NCBI RefSeq assembly: GCF_036311905.1
Contig: NZ_JAZDCH010000003.1
Coordinates: 20,441 to 84,440 of the forward strand
Length of the DNA stretch: 64,000 nt
Direction: 5' to 3'
From: Brachybacterium sp036311905
GTDB lineage: Bacteria; Actinomycetota; Actinomycetes; Actinomycetales; Dermabacteraceae
The notes beneath the pieces were generated by a model. That model ran no database searches. It was not told the DNA's origin and worked only from the letters and a program-made list of their open reading frames with translations. The position numbers and the translations under genes are program-made. Below are positions 52,827-60,919 of the stretch, piece by piece. How positions within the stretch are numbered: position 1 is the first letter of the stretch; each line of letters starts with the position of its first letter.

Positions 52827-55445
52827 GTGAACGACGCCGCCCCGGACTCGCCCTCCCCGAACCCCCATACCTCCTCGACGTCCTCGACGTCCTCGACCGT
52901 GCATCGCGGGACCGAGGACGCCCAGCAGCGCATCGCCGCCCTGACCGCGCAGATCGAGCAGGCCCGCGCGGACTACTACGAGCGCGATGCCCCGACGATG
53001 ACCGACGGGGAGTACGACGCCCTCGAGAGGGAGCTGCGCGCCCTCGAGGCGGAGCACCCCCAGCTGGCCTCCGAGGACTCGCCCACCCGCACTGTCGGCG
53101 GAGCGGCGGCGAGCGGGCTGCCCACCGTCGTGCACGCCGAGCGGATGCAGTCCCTGGACAACGTCTTCTCGGTCGACGAGCTGCGGGAGTGGTGCGAGCA
53201 CGCCGCGACCGAGCTCGGCGGCGCGCCCCGCTTCCTCACCGAGCTGAAGATCGACGGTCTCGCGATCAACCTCCGCTACGAGCACGGGGAGCTGGTCACC
53301 GCCGCGACCCGCGGCGACGGCCGCACCGGCGAGGACGTCACCGCGAACGCCCTGCGCATCGCGGGCATCCCCGAGCGACTCGAGGGCGAGGGGCATCCGC
53401 CGCTGGTGGAGGTCCGCGGCGAGGTGTTCATGCCCACCGAGGCCTTCGAGCGCCTGAACGCGCTGCAGGTCGAGCTGCGCGAGCGTGCCGTCGCCGAGGC
53501 TCGCAGCCGCTGGGAGTCCCGCGCCGCGAGCGGTCGGCGGGACTTCGACGAGGCCCGTGAGGAGCTCGCCGCGACCCGTCGCTTCCCCACCTTCGCGAAC
53601 CCCCGCAACACGGCCGCGGGCGGGCTGCGCCAGCAGCTCGACAAGAAGGACGGACTCGAGCGGGAAGCGGGAGAGGCCCGCCTCGCAGGCCTGCGCCTGA
53701 CCGTGCACGGGCTCGGCGCGTGGCCGGATCCGCCGGTGGACTCCCAGAGCGAGGTGTACGAGCTGCTCGCCTCGTGGGGCCTGCCCACGAGCGCCCACCT
53801 CGGCGTGGCCGAGACCGTAGAGCAGGTCATCGCCTATGTCGAGCACCACGGGGAGCACCGGCACGACCTCGAGCACGAGATCGACGGGATCGTGGTGAAG
53901 GTCGACGCCTTCGCCCAGCAACGGGCCCTCGGCTCCACCTCCCGCGCCCCCCGCTGGGCGATCGCGGTGAAGTTCCCGCCCGAGGAGGTCACCACCAAGC
54001 TCCTGGACATCCAGGTGCAGGTGGGGCGGACCGGACGCGTGACCCCCTTCGGGGTGATGGAGCCGGTGCTCGTGGCCGGGTCGACCGTCGAGAAGGCGAC
54101 GCTGCACAACCAGTTCGACGTCGAGCGGAAGGGCGTGCTGATCGGCGACACCATCGTGCTGCGGAAGGCGGGCGACGTCATCCCGGAGATTCTCGGCCCC
54201 GTCGAGTCCCTGCGCGACGGCTCCGAGCGGCCCTTCGTCATGCCGACCGAGTGCCCCGCCTGCGGCACCGAGATCCGCCCCGAGAAGGAGGGGGACAAGG
54301 ACTGGCGCTGTCCCAACCGCCGCACCTGCCCCGCCCAGGTGACCGGGCGGGTGGAGCACGCCGGCTCGCGGGGTGCTTTCGACATCGAGTCCCTCGGCGA
54401 GGAGAGCGCGATCGCGCTGACCGATCCGGACAAGCGTCGCGGCGAGGCCCTCGCGGCGCTCGCCGAAGGCCACGCGGTGTACCTGCCGATCCGGGAGGTG
54501 GCCGACACGGAGCAGGAAGCCTTCGTAGTGCTGAAGAACGGCCAGGTCGTCCAGGGCACCGACGGGGTGCCGCTGCTGCGGATCACGGACGTCGACGACC
54601 CGCTGCTCCCCGCCCCGCAGCGGCCCGTGATCGACACCGGTGCCGACCTCTTCGACCTCACGGCCGAGGCGCTCTCCGAGGTGTTCGTCTGGCAGCCGGA
54701 GCGCCGCGACGGCGAGCCGACCGGGGACTGGCGCATCCAGCCCGCCTTCTGGACCCGGCCCCAGTTCCGTCACTACAAGCGGGACGGGGAGTGGCGGGAG
54801 GTCAAGGCGCCCGCCGCGCTGAAGCCCACCGAGGAGCTGATCGCCGAGCTGGAGAAGGCGAAGGGGCAGCCGCTGTGGCGGGTCCTGGTCGCCCTCTCGA
54901 TCCGCCATGTCGGCCCCGCCGCGGCGCGCTCCCTCGCGACGGCCTACGGCACGATGGACGCGATCCGTGCGGCGAGCGTCGAGCAGCTGGCGGAGACCGA
55001 CGGCGTCGGGCAGATCATCGCCGAGGCGCTCGTGGAGTGGTTCGCGGTGGACTGGCATCGGGAGATCGTCGACGGCTGGGCGGCCTCCGGGGTGCGCATG
55101 GCCGATGAGGTCGAGGAGGGCTTCGTGAAGACCCTCGAGGGCCTGACGGTCGTCGTGACCGGCGGGCTCGGGGGCTTCTCCCGCGACGGCGCGAAGGAGG
55201 CGATCATCTCCCGCGGCGGCAAGGCCTCCGGATCCGTCTCGAAGAAGACCGATTTCGTGGTGGTCGGCGAGAATGCCGGATCGAAGGAGACCAAGGCGCG
55301 GGACCTGGGGCTGCGCATCCTCGACGAGGCCGGCTTCGTGGCGCTGCTCGAGGGCGGCCCGGACGCCGTCGCCCTGCCGGAGGACGGTGCCGACGGTGCC
55401 GACGGTGCCGACGCGGCCGCGACGGATGACGCCGTGACCGACTAG
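52827..55445 (+). CDS. ligA: NAD-dependent DNA ligase
   Basis: An 872-residue ligase for replication and repair. Domain Ia (about 30-90) has YYERDAPTMTDGEYD; the adenylation site is ELKIDG (K141); GDGRTGEDVT, the OB-fold region, the C4 zinc finger (C476, C479, C495, C501), HhH repeats (about 655-760) and a C-terminal BRCT domain (about 770-850) follow. It is longer than the usual ~690-700 residues: there is a Ser/Thr-rich N-terminal stretch, a charged insert in the adenylation domain near residues 218-250 and a ~100-residue insert between zinc finger and HhH. All catalytic motifs are intact. The GTG at 52827 is chosen for the promoter spacing. Confidence 0.94.
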   Translation: MNDAAPDSPSPNPHTSSTSSTSSTVHRGTEDAQQRIAALTAQIEQARADYYERDAPTMTDGEYDALERELRALEAEHPQLASEDSPTRTVGGAAASGLPTVVHAERMQSLDNVFSVDELREWCEHAATELGGAPRFLTELKIDGLAINLRYEHGELVTAATRGDGRTGEDVTANALRIAGIPERLEGEGHPPLVEVRGEVFMPTEAFERLNALQVELRERAVAEARSRWESRAASGRRDFDEAREELAATRRFPTFANPRNTAAGGLRQQLDKKDGLEREAGEARLAGLRLTVHGLGAWPDPPVDSQSEVYELLASWGLPTSAHLGVAETVEQVIAYVEHHGEHRHDLEHEIDGIVVKVDAFAQQRALGSTSRAPRWAIAVKFPPEEVTTKLLDIQVQVGRTGRVTPFGVMEPVLVAGSTVEKATLHNQFDVERKGVLIGDTIVLRKAGDVIPEILGPVESLRDGSERPFVMPTECPACGTEIRPEKEGDKDWRCPNRRTCPAQVTGRVEHAGSRGAFDIESLGEESAIALTDPDKRRGEALAALAEGHAVYLPIREVADTEQEAFVVLKNGQVVQGTDGVPLLRITDVDDPLLPAPQRPVIDTGADLFDLTAEALSEVFVWQPERRDGEPTGDWRIQPAFWTRPQFRHYKRDGEWREVKAPAALKPTEELIAELEKAKGQPLWRVLVALSIRHVGPAAARSLATAYGTMDAIRAASVEQLAETDGVGQIIAEALVEWFAVDWHREIVDGWAASGVRMADEVEEGFVKTLEGLTVVVTGGLGGFSRDGAKEAIISRGGKASGSVSKKTDFVVVGENAGSKETKARDLGLRILDEAGFVALLEGGPDAVALPEDGADGADGADAAATDDAVTD

Positions 55446-55463
55446 GCCGCGCCGTCCGGGGCC

Positions 55464-57728
55464 TCAGGCCTCCTGAGCGAGCGCGAGCGGCAGCACGGGA
55501 CCGGACCCGGCTCGGCGGAGCAGCCGGGCGGCGATCGCCATCGTCCAGCGGGTGTCGATCCGGTCGTCGACGAGCAGGATCGGGGCGCCGTCGAGCTCCT
55601 CGAGCCGGGCCTGCAGCTCGGGCCCCACGACGAATCGGTCCCAGAGGGCGGCCACGCGGAAGGCACTGTTGCGGGCGCCATGGAGCGGAGCGGCTCCGGC
55701 GGCGAGGCCGAGGGAGCCGAGGTCCTCGAGTCGTCCGATGGTCGCGATGCCGGAGGCGAGGGAGGTCACGAGCTGCGGCCGGGTGGTCGAGGGGACGGCG
55801 AGGACCGCCGCAGGGCGCTCCTCCCAGTCCCAGTCCTTCAGCACCTCGACGATCCGCCCGCCGATCCGCTCCGGCACGACGGCGTCGACCGGGCGGCCGT
55901 CCTCGTCGGTGCGCAGCAGCTCCCGCAGCGGCACCGCCCATCCCAGGTCCGACATGCGGGCGATGACCCGGCCCTCCGCAGCGCGCTCGCCTTCGGGGAT
56001 CCGGCCCTTCGGCGCCCCCGCGCCGAGCAACCGGTCCAGGCCCGAAGGCCAGCTGGCGCGCGGTTCCACGGGGACGCCGACGCGGTCGAGCAGCGCCGCC
56101 ACCCGCGCCTCCGCCGCGTCACGGTCCGACCCCTCGGCGGGGGCGGTGCCCGTCGTGGGATCGCCCTCAGAGCCGCCGCGAGCGGCGGTGCTGGCCGCGG
56201 CGCCGGGAGCGGGGTACCAGGCCCCCGCACACACATCGCAGCGGCCGCAGGGCACGGCGGTACTGTCGTCGAGCTGCCGGGCGAGGAACATCATCCGGCA
56301 CTGCTCCGGGCCGCCCGCGAGCTGCTCGTAGGCGAGCATCGCCTGCTGCTCGTCGCGGCGGGCCCGGGCGACGGTCTCGTAGCGCTCGGCGTCGTAGTGC
56401 CACGGTGCCCCGGTCGCGATCCAGCCGCCCTTGACCGCCTGCACCGCCCCGTCGACGGCGAGCACCTTGAGCAGCAGCTCGAGGGCGCCGCGCCGCACAT
56501 CGACCCGGGCCTCGAGCGCGGGGGTGCTGAGGGGCGAGCCGGACTGGCCGAGCACCCCGAGGACCTGCGCGGCGGACTCCTGCGAGGGCATCGAGGACGT
56601 CGCGAAGTACTCCCAGATCGCCCGGTCCTCCTTGCCGGGGAGGAGGAGCACGTCCGCCCGGTCCGTGGCACGACCGGCACGACCGACCTGCTGGTAATAG
56701 GCGACGGGGGAGCTCGGTGCCCCGAGGTGGATCACGAAGCCGAGATCCGGCTTGTCGAAGCCCATGCCCAGGGCGCTCGTCGCGGCGAGGGCCTTGACCT
56801 CGTTGCGCTTGAGCGCCTGCTCGAGCTCGGCCCGCTCCTCGGCGTCGGTGCGGCCCGTATAGGCGCGCACCCGCCGGCCGGGTCGATCCAGCAGCGCCGC
56901 GAGGTCCTCCGCCGCGGAGACGGTGAGGGTGTACAGGATCCCGGACCCCTCGAAGGCGTCGAGGTGCCGCACCAGGTAGTCGAGCCGGGCGCGATCATCC
57001 GGCAGGGACAGCGAGCCGAGTCGGAGCGACTGCCGAGTGAGCGGTCCGCGCAGCGTCAGCACCCCCGAGTCGCCGTCGGCCGCGCGGGCACCGATCCCCA
57101 GCTGCTCGGCGACATCGGCCACCACGCGGGAGTTCGCGGTCGCGGTCGTGGCGAGCACCGGAACCTCCGGGCCCATCTGCGCGACGAGGTCCCGCAGGCG
57201 CCGGTAATCAGGGCGGAAGTCGTGACCCCAGTCGGAGATGCAGTGCGCCTCGTCGATCACGAGTAGGCCGCAGCGGGCGATCAGCCGCGGCAGCTGCTCC
57301 TCCCGGAAACGGGGGTTGACCAGGCGCTCGGGGGAGACCAGCAGCACATCGATCTCGTCGCCGGCGAGCGAGGTCTCGATGTCCTCCCACTCCACAGCGT
57401 TCGCGGAGCTGATCGCCGCCGCCCGGACGCCGGCCCGGGCCGCGGCCGAGACCTGGTCCCGCATCAGGGCGATCAGCGGGGAGACGATCAGGGCGGGACC
57501 CGCCCCGCGGGCGCGCTGCAGATGCGCGGCGAGGAAGTACACGGCGGACTTCCCCCAGCCCGTGCGCTGCACGACGAGGACCCGTCGGCGGTCGTGCACC
57601 AGCGCGCGGATCGCCTCGTACTGGCCGTCGCGGAAGGCGGCGTCCTCGCGGCCGGTGAGGGCACGCAGGGCGAGGAGAGCCTCCTCGTGCAGCGGGTCGG
57701 TCGGGGCGCCGAGCGCGGTGTCATCCAT
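55464..57728 (-). CDS. recQ: RecQ-family DNA helicase with C-terminal phosphoribosyltransferase-like domain
   Basis: A 754-residue protein. Residues about 25-370 are a RecQ SF2 helicase: FRDGQYEAI, Walker A QRTGWGKS (K60), VIDEAHCISDWGHDFRP, LATTATAN and YYQQVGRAGR. A zinc-binding segment with VPCGRCDVC closes the RecQ core near residue 500. After a Gly/Ala-rich linker, residues about 590-754 resemble the phosphoribosyltransferase fold: PILLVDDRIDTRWTMAIAA looks like a PRPP-binding loop. No HRDC domain is seen. The ATG at 57728 has no ribosome site; GAGACT 6 bases upstream suggests a leaderless start. It converges on ligA with an 18-base gap. Confidence 0.87.
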   Translation of the reverse strand: MDDTALGAPTDPLHEEALLALRALTGREDAAFRDGQYEAIRALVHDRRRVLVVQRTGWGKSAVYFLAAHLQRARGAGPALIVSPLIALMRDQVSAAARAGVRAAAISSANAVEWEDIETSLAGDEIDVLLVSPERLVNPRFREEQLPRLIARCGLLVIDEAHCISDWGHDFRPDYRRLRDLVAQMGPEVPVLATTATANSRVVADVAEQLGIGARAADGDSGVLTLRGPLTRQSLRLGSLSLPDDRARLDYLVRHLDAFEGSGILYTLTVSAAEDLAALLDRPGRRVRAYTGRTDAEERAELEQALKRNEVKALAATSALGMGFDKPDLGFVIHLGAPSSPVAYYQQVGRAGRATDRADVLLLPGKEDRAIWEYFATSSMPSQESAAQVLGVLGQSGSPLSTPALEARVDVRRGALELLLKVLAVDGAVQAVKGGWIATGAPWHYDAERYETVARARRDEQQAMLAYEQLAGGPEQCRMMFLARQLDDSTAVPCGRCDVCAGAWYPAPGAAASTAARGGSEGDPTTGTAPAEGSDRDAAEARVAALLDRVGVPVEPRASWPSGLDRLLGAGAPKGRIPEGERAAEGRVIARMSDLGWAVPLRELLRTDEDGRPVDAVVPERIGGRIVEVLKDWDWEERPAAVLAVPSTTRPQLVTSLASGIATIGRLEDLGSLGLAAGAAPLHGARNSAFRVAALWDRFVVGPELQARLEELDGAPILLVDDRIDTRWTMAIAARLLRRAGSGPVLPLALAQEA

Positions 57729-57864
57729 GCCCCCAGTCTCCCCGGCCGCCCCGACCGATGGAGCCCGGCGAGAAGCGCTGTGGATGAGGGCGCCTTGGGG
57801 AGGAAGGATTGTTCCTCCGGCTGTCCTGCGGCGATGCCCGTCGGATCGCGGTCGCTGAGAAGGC

Positions 57865-57903
57865 TCTCATGCACTTCTCACCCGGAGCCGGGGTGCGTCT
57901 CAT
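57865..57903 (+). promoter_or_regulatory. 11-bp-phased TCTCA repeats upstream of the HTTM pair
   Basis: TCTCA occurs at 57865, 57876 and 57898, i.e. 11 and 22 bases apart (the 57887 slot is empty), with a TGAGA in the opposite sense at 57856. The last copy ends 11 bases before the -10 of the gene at 57926. Orientation and period match the array before nucS. Confidence 0.5.
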
Positions 57904-57913
57904 CACCCCCGGT

Positions 57914-57919
57914 TACGGT
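57914..57919 (+). promoter_or_regulatory. -10 element of the 57926 gene, leaderless arrangement
   Basis: TACGGT ends 6 bases before the ATG at 57926; no ribosome site intervenes. Confidence 0.5.
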
Positions 57920-57925
57920 GCCGCC

Positions 57926-58501
57926 ATGTCCGCTGACGCACTCCTCCCACCGCACGCACCGCCCACCGCCTCGATCCCCGACGGTCCCCTCACCCGGGTC
58001 CTCGCGGGAGCACTCGCCGCCGCCCTGCTCGGCGCCGTCTCCCTGCCGATCCGCCGCTACGCCCGCCCCGAGGACGAGGTCCGGGACAGCTTCCCCTTCA
58101 GCCACTACCCGATGTTCTCCGCGACACGGAAGTCCCACTACTGGGTCACGCACCTCCTCGGGGTGAAGCAGGACGGCACCGTCGCCCCGCTGCACTATTC
58201 CTACCTCGGCACCGGCGGGCTGAACGCCGTGCGCCGCCAGGTCCGCCGCCGCGTCGCCGACGGGGACGGCCAGGTCATCGCCGACCGGGTCGCCGCCCGC
58301 ATCGCCTCCCGCGATCGAGTGCAGGACCGCGATGTCGTCCGCGTGCACGTGGTCCGCGGACGCTATCTCGTCGCCCCCTTCATGGAGGGCGCGGACCGCG
58401 ACACCTTCACCTCGAAGCTCGACGTGCGAGGCAGCGCCGACGTGCCCGGCCGCGAAGCGGCATCGACGGACGCGCCCATGACGGAAGGGGAGACGGCATG
58501 A
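57926..58501 (+). CDS. unrecognised partner protein of the HTTM-like gene
   Basis: A 191-residue protein. One hydrophobic segment (about 23-43, LTRVLAGALAAALLGAV) is followed by SFPFSHYPMFSATRKSHYWV and a predicted alpha/beta domain with a C-terminal charged tail. I cannot name the family. Small proteins with an FP-SHYPMFS-type motif beside HTTM-like genes are something I recall only loosely. The ATG at 57926 is preferred because of the promoter 6 bases upstream. Its stop overlaps the HTTM-like gene by 4 bases, so the two products should be made together. Confidence 0.72.
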   Translation: MSADALLPPHAPPTASIPDGPLTRVLAGALAAALLGAVSLPIRRYARPEDEVRDSFPFSHYPMFSATRKSHYWVTHLLGVKQDGTVAPLHYSYLGTGGLNAVRRQVRRRVADGDGQVIADRVAARIASRDRVQDRDVVRVHVVRGRYLVAPFMEGADRDTFTSKLDVRGSADVPGREAASTDAPMTEGETA

Positions 58502-59415
58502 GTCTCCGCAGCCTGCTCGGCTCCGTGCCCGGCCTCACCGCCGAGGTCGGACGCCGCCTCGCCCCTCGCAGCGGTGCCACCACCCCCGCCGTGCTCCGTA
58601 TCGCCGTCGGCGCGTACCACCTCTGGCACGTCGGCAGCCGTCGTCGGCTGTATCGGGGCGTGCACCGCACGGACCAGGAGAGCTTCGCCCCGGTGGGAGT
58701 CGTGCGCGTGCTGAAGCGACCTCTGCCCCCGGTGGTCGCCGACCGACTGGTGGATGCGTCCCTGGTGACCGGAGCGCTGGTCACGGCGGGCGTCGCGCAT
58801 CGCGTGATCGGACCGCTGCACGCCGCGCTGCAGACCTGGAACTTCACCTACCGCAACTCGTGGTCGATGGTGTACCACCACGAGAACGCGCTCGTGCTGC
58901 ACACCGTGGTGCTCGGTGTGGCCCCTGCCGCGGATGCCCTCAGTGTCGACGCGCTGGTGCGGGACGGTCAGCTGCTGCCGCCGCGCAGGTCCTGGATGTA
59001 CGGGGCGACGCCGATGGTGATGAACGCCGCCGTGGCCATGACCTACCTGCTCGCCGGCGTCGCGAAGCTCGTGCGCGGCGAGGGCGTGCGCTGGGCCGAC
59101 GGGGAGCAGATGCGCGGTCAGGTGGCCTTCGACGCACTGCGCAAGACGATGCTGGGGGAGGAGCCGTCACCGGTCGGTCGCGCGCTGTACCCGCACGCCT
59201 GGATGTTCACCGGCATGGCGGTCATCTCCCTGGTCCTCGAACTGGGCGCACCGCTCGCGCTGGTGGACCGCCGCCTCGGGAGGGTGTTCGCCGTCGGCGC
59301 CTTCGCGATGCACTGGGGTATCAAGGTGATCATGCGGATCACGTTCCCGTACAACCTGTCCGGGGTGATGTACCTGCCGCTGCTGCTGATGCCGAGACCG
59401 GAGCGCGATCGCTGA
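58498..59415 (+). CDS. HTTM/vitamin K-dependent gamma-carboxylase-like membrane protein
   Basis: A 305-residue multi-pass membrane protein with about six hydrophobic segments (from about residues 82, 135, 175, 235, 265 and 290). NSWSMVYHHENALVLH and FAMHWGIKVIMRITFPYN resemble the HTTM family, which is related to gamma-glutamyl carboxylase. The bacterial function is unknown. It is cotranslated with the 191-residue partner. The gene ends at a strong hairpin. Confidence 0.72.
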   Translation: MSLRSLLGSVPGLTAEVGRRLAPRSGATTPAVLRIAVGAYHLWHVGSRRRLYRGVHRTDQESFAPVGVVRVLKRPLPPVVADRLVDASLVTGALVTAGVAHRVIGPLHAALQTWNFTYRNSWSMVYHHENALVLHTVVLGVAPAADALSVDALVRDGQLLPPRRSWMYGATPMVMNAAVAMTYLLAGVAKLVRGEGVRWADGEQMRGQVAFDALRKTMLGEEPSPVGRALYPHAWMFTGMAVISLVLELGAPLALVDRRLGRVFAVGAFAMHWGIKVIMRITFPYNLSGVMYLPLLLMPRPERDR

Positions 59416-59434
59416 GGCGCACCACGGTCCAAGG

Positions 59435-59467
59435 GGCGGTGCCGGCAGGTACGGCGCCGGCACCGCC
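59435..59467. terminator. bidirectional hairpin terminator
   Basis: A perfect 12-bp stem (59435-59446 with 59456-59467) with a 9-base loop between the HTTM-like gene and the convergent small acidic gene. Confidence 0.75.
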
Positions 59468-59472
59468 GGGGA

Positions 59473-59742
59473 TCAGTCCTGAGACTCGGCGTCCTGCCCG
59501 GTGCCCTCGGCATGTGCGGCGTCCGCGGCATCTGCGTCATCGGCGTCGGAGTCCTGCGCGGCGAGCCGGCGCAGGCGCTCGACGGTGGACTCGTCGTCGC
59601 GCAGCGGGTCCTCCTTGGTCGCGAGGGCGCGACGCATCCGGGCCTCGAGCTCCTGGGCCTCGCGGATCGCGGGATTCTCGGACATCCCCTCCCGGTCCTC
59701 GGGGTCGTGCGAGGCGTAGTCGATGTTGGGGTCGACGGACAT
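59473..59742 (-). CDS. small acidic protein of unknown function
   Basis: An 89-residue hydrophilic protein with no membrane helix. It begins MSVDPNIDYASHDPEDREG and becomes Asp/Ala/Glu-rich towards the C-terminus. GGAGGAGA lies 6 bases before the ATG at 59742, an excellent ribosome site, and a strong terminator follows the stop; these are the main reasons to call it real. No function can be assigned. Confidence 0.65.
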   Translation of the reverse strand: MSVDPNIDYASHDPEDREGMSENPAIREAQELEARMRRALATKEDPLRDDESTVERLRRLAAQDSDADDADAADAAHAEGTGQDAESQD

Positions 59743-59802
59743 GACGGTCTCCTCCGGCGCTGACGAGCGGGTCGTGGAGGCACGGAGTCTACCGCCGACC
59801 CC

Positions 59803-59808
59803 TACGAT
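59803..59808 (+). promoter_or_regulatory. -10 element of the GNAT gene, leaderless arrangement
   Basis: TACGAT ends 6 bases before the GTG at 59815; the message should start at or beside the initiation codon. Confidence 0.55.
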
Positions 59809-59814
59809 GCCGAG

Positions 59815-60612
59815 GTGAGCAGAGCACCCCGCCCCCTGACCGGACGCCCTCTCGTCGAGGCGCTGATCGACGGCTGGCGACCCCTGGCACGGCTCGACGT
59901 CGACGGCTTCGCGCTGCTCCGCTCCCGCGGGGTCACGCGTCGTGCCCACAGCGCCGTCGCGCTCGACGCCCCCGACTCCCCGTCGGCCCTGCTCCGCGCC
60001 GTCGAGCGCATCGAAGGGCTCTGCGCCGCGGCAGGGGAGCCGGCCACCTTCCGCATCCTCGACCTCCACGGTCCGGCACCCCTGGATGCGCTGCTCGCCG
60101 AGCGCGGCTACACCCTCGAGGGTCGCAGCGTTGTCCAGGAGATCGCCCTGGACCGCGCGCCCGCGCCGGCTCCCGCCACGGAGATCCGCGTCAGCGGACT
60201 GGACGAGGAGTGGTTCGAGGCCGCCTGGCGCCTCGCGCCGCGTCCCGGCGAGGAGGCGCGCCGCACCTTGCACGACATCCTCGCGGGCACCCCCGCGGTG
60301 CAGGTCCTGCTCCGACCCGCTCCCGGGGAGGCGCCCGTGGCCGTCGGCCGGGCGGCTCTCGTGGAGACTGGTCGCGAGCGGACCGCCGTGCTGAACCAGA
60401 TCGCCGTCGACCCCGCGCACCGCCGCCACGGCCTCGGCCGGGACGTGTCGCGGACCCTCCTCGCGGTCGCCGCCCGCCAGGGTGCGGTCCGCGCCCTGCT
60501 CGAGGTCGAGGAGGACAACCACGCCGCGCGTGCGCTCTATCGCGGCCTCGGCTCCCGGGAGCTCGGCGGCTACCACTACCGGGTGGGAGTCGACCCGGCG
60601 GAGCACGCCTAG
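59815..60612 (+). CDS. GNAT-family N-acetyltransferase
   Basis: A 265-residue protein. The C-terminal half (about 120-260) is a GNAT domain: LNQIAVDPAHRRHGLGRDVSRTLL is the acetyl-CoA pyrophosphate-binding motif A, and LLEVEEDNHAARALYRGLGSRE motif B, ending YHYRV. The N-terminal ~115 residues look like a degenerate second GNAT-type module. The substrate is unknown. Its TAG stop lies within the TAGACT promoter element of gatC. Confidence 0.88.
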   Translation: MSRAPRPLTGRPLVEALIDGWRPLARLDVDGFALLRSRGVTRRAHSAVALDAPDSPSALLRAVERIEGLCAAAGEPATFRILDLHGPAPLDALLAERGYTLEGRSVVQEIALDRAPAPAPATEIRVSGLDEEWFEAAWRLAPRPGEEARRTLHDILAGTPAVQVLLRPAPGEAPVAVGRAALVETGRERTAVLNQIAVDPAHRRHGLGRDVSRTLLAVAARQGAVRALLEVEEDNHAARALYRGLGSRELGGYHYRVGVDPAEHA

Positions 60613-60615
60613 ACT
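60610..60615 (+). promoter_or_regulatory. -10 element of gatCAB, leaderless arrangement
   Basis: TAGACT begins at the stop codon of the upstream gene and ends 6 bases before the gatC ATG. No ribosome site lies in between. Confidence 0.6.
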
Positions 60616-60621
60616 GTCGGC

Positions 60622-60918
60622 ATGCCTTCGATCGGACGAGATGACGTCGCACGCCTCGCCGACCTCGCACGGATCCAGCTCACCGAGGAGGAGATCGCCC
60701 GCTTCGCCGGCGAGTTCGACTCCATCATGGACGCTGTCGCCTCCGTCTCCGAGGTCGCCACCGAGGACGTCCCGGCGACCAGCCACCCCATCCCGATGAC
60801 CAACGTCTTCCGCGAGGACGTCGTCACCGACACCCTGAGCCAGGAGCAGGCCCTCTCCGGCGCCCCCGAGGCGCAGGACGGCCGCTTCGCCGTGCCGCAG
60901 ATCCTGGGGGAGGAGTGA
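60622..60918 (+). CDS. gatC: aspartyl/glutamyl-tRNA amidotransferase subunit C
   Basis: A 98-residue subunit that wraps around GatA and stabilises the GatCAB complex. IGRDDVARLADLARIQLTEEE and the internal TSHPIPMTNVFREDV are family signatures. It is the first gene of gatC-gatA-gatB, with one base between it and gatA. The predicted leaderless start fits the absence of a ribosome site. Confidence 0.95.
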   Translation: MPSIGRDDVARLADLARIQLTEEEIARFAGEFDSIMDAVASVSEVATEDVPATSHPIPMTNVFREDVVTDTLSQEQALSGAPEAQDGRFAVPQILGEE

Positions 60919-60919
60919 T

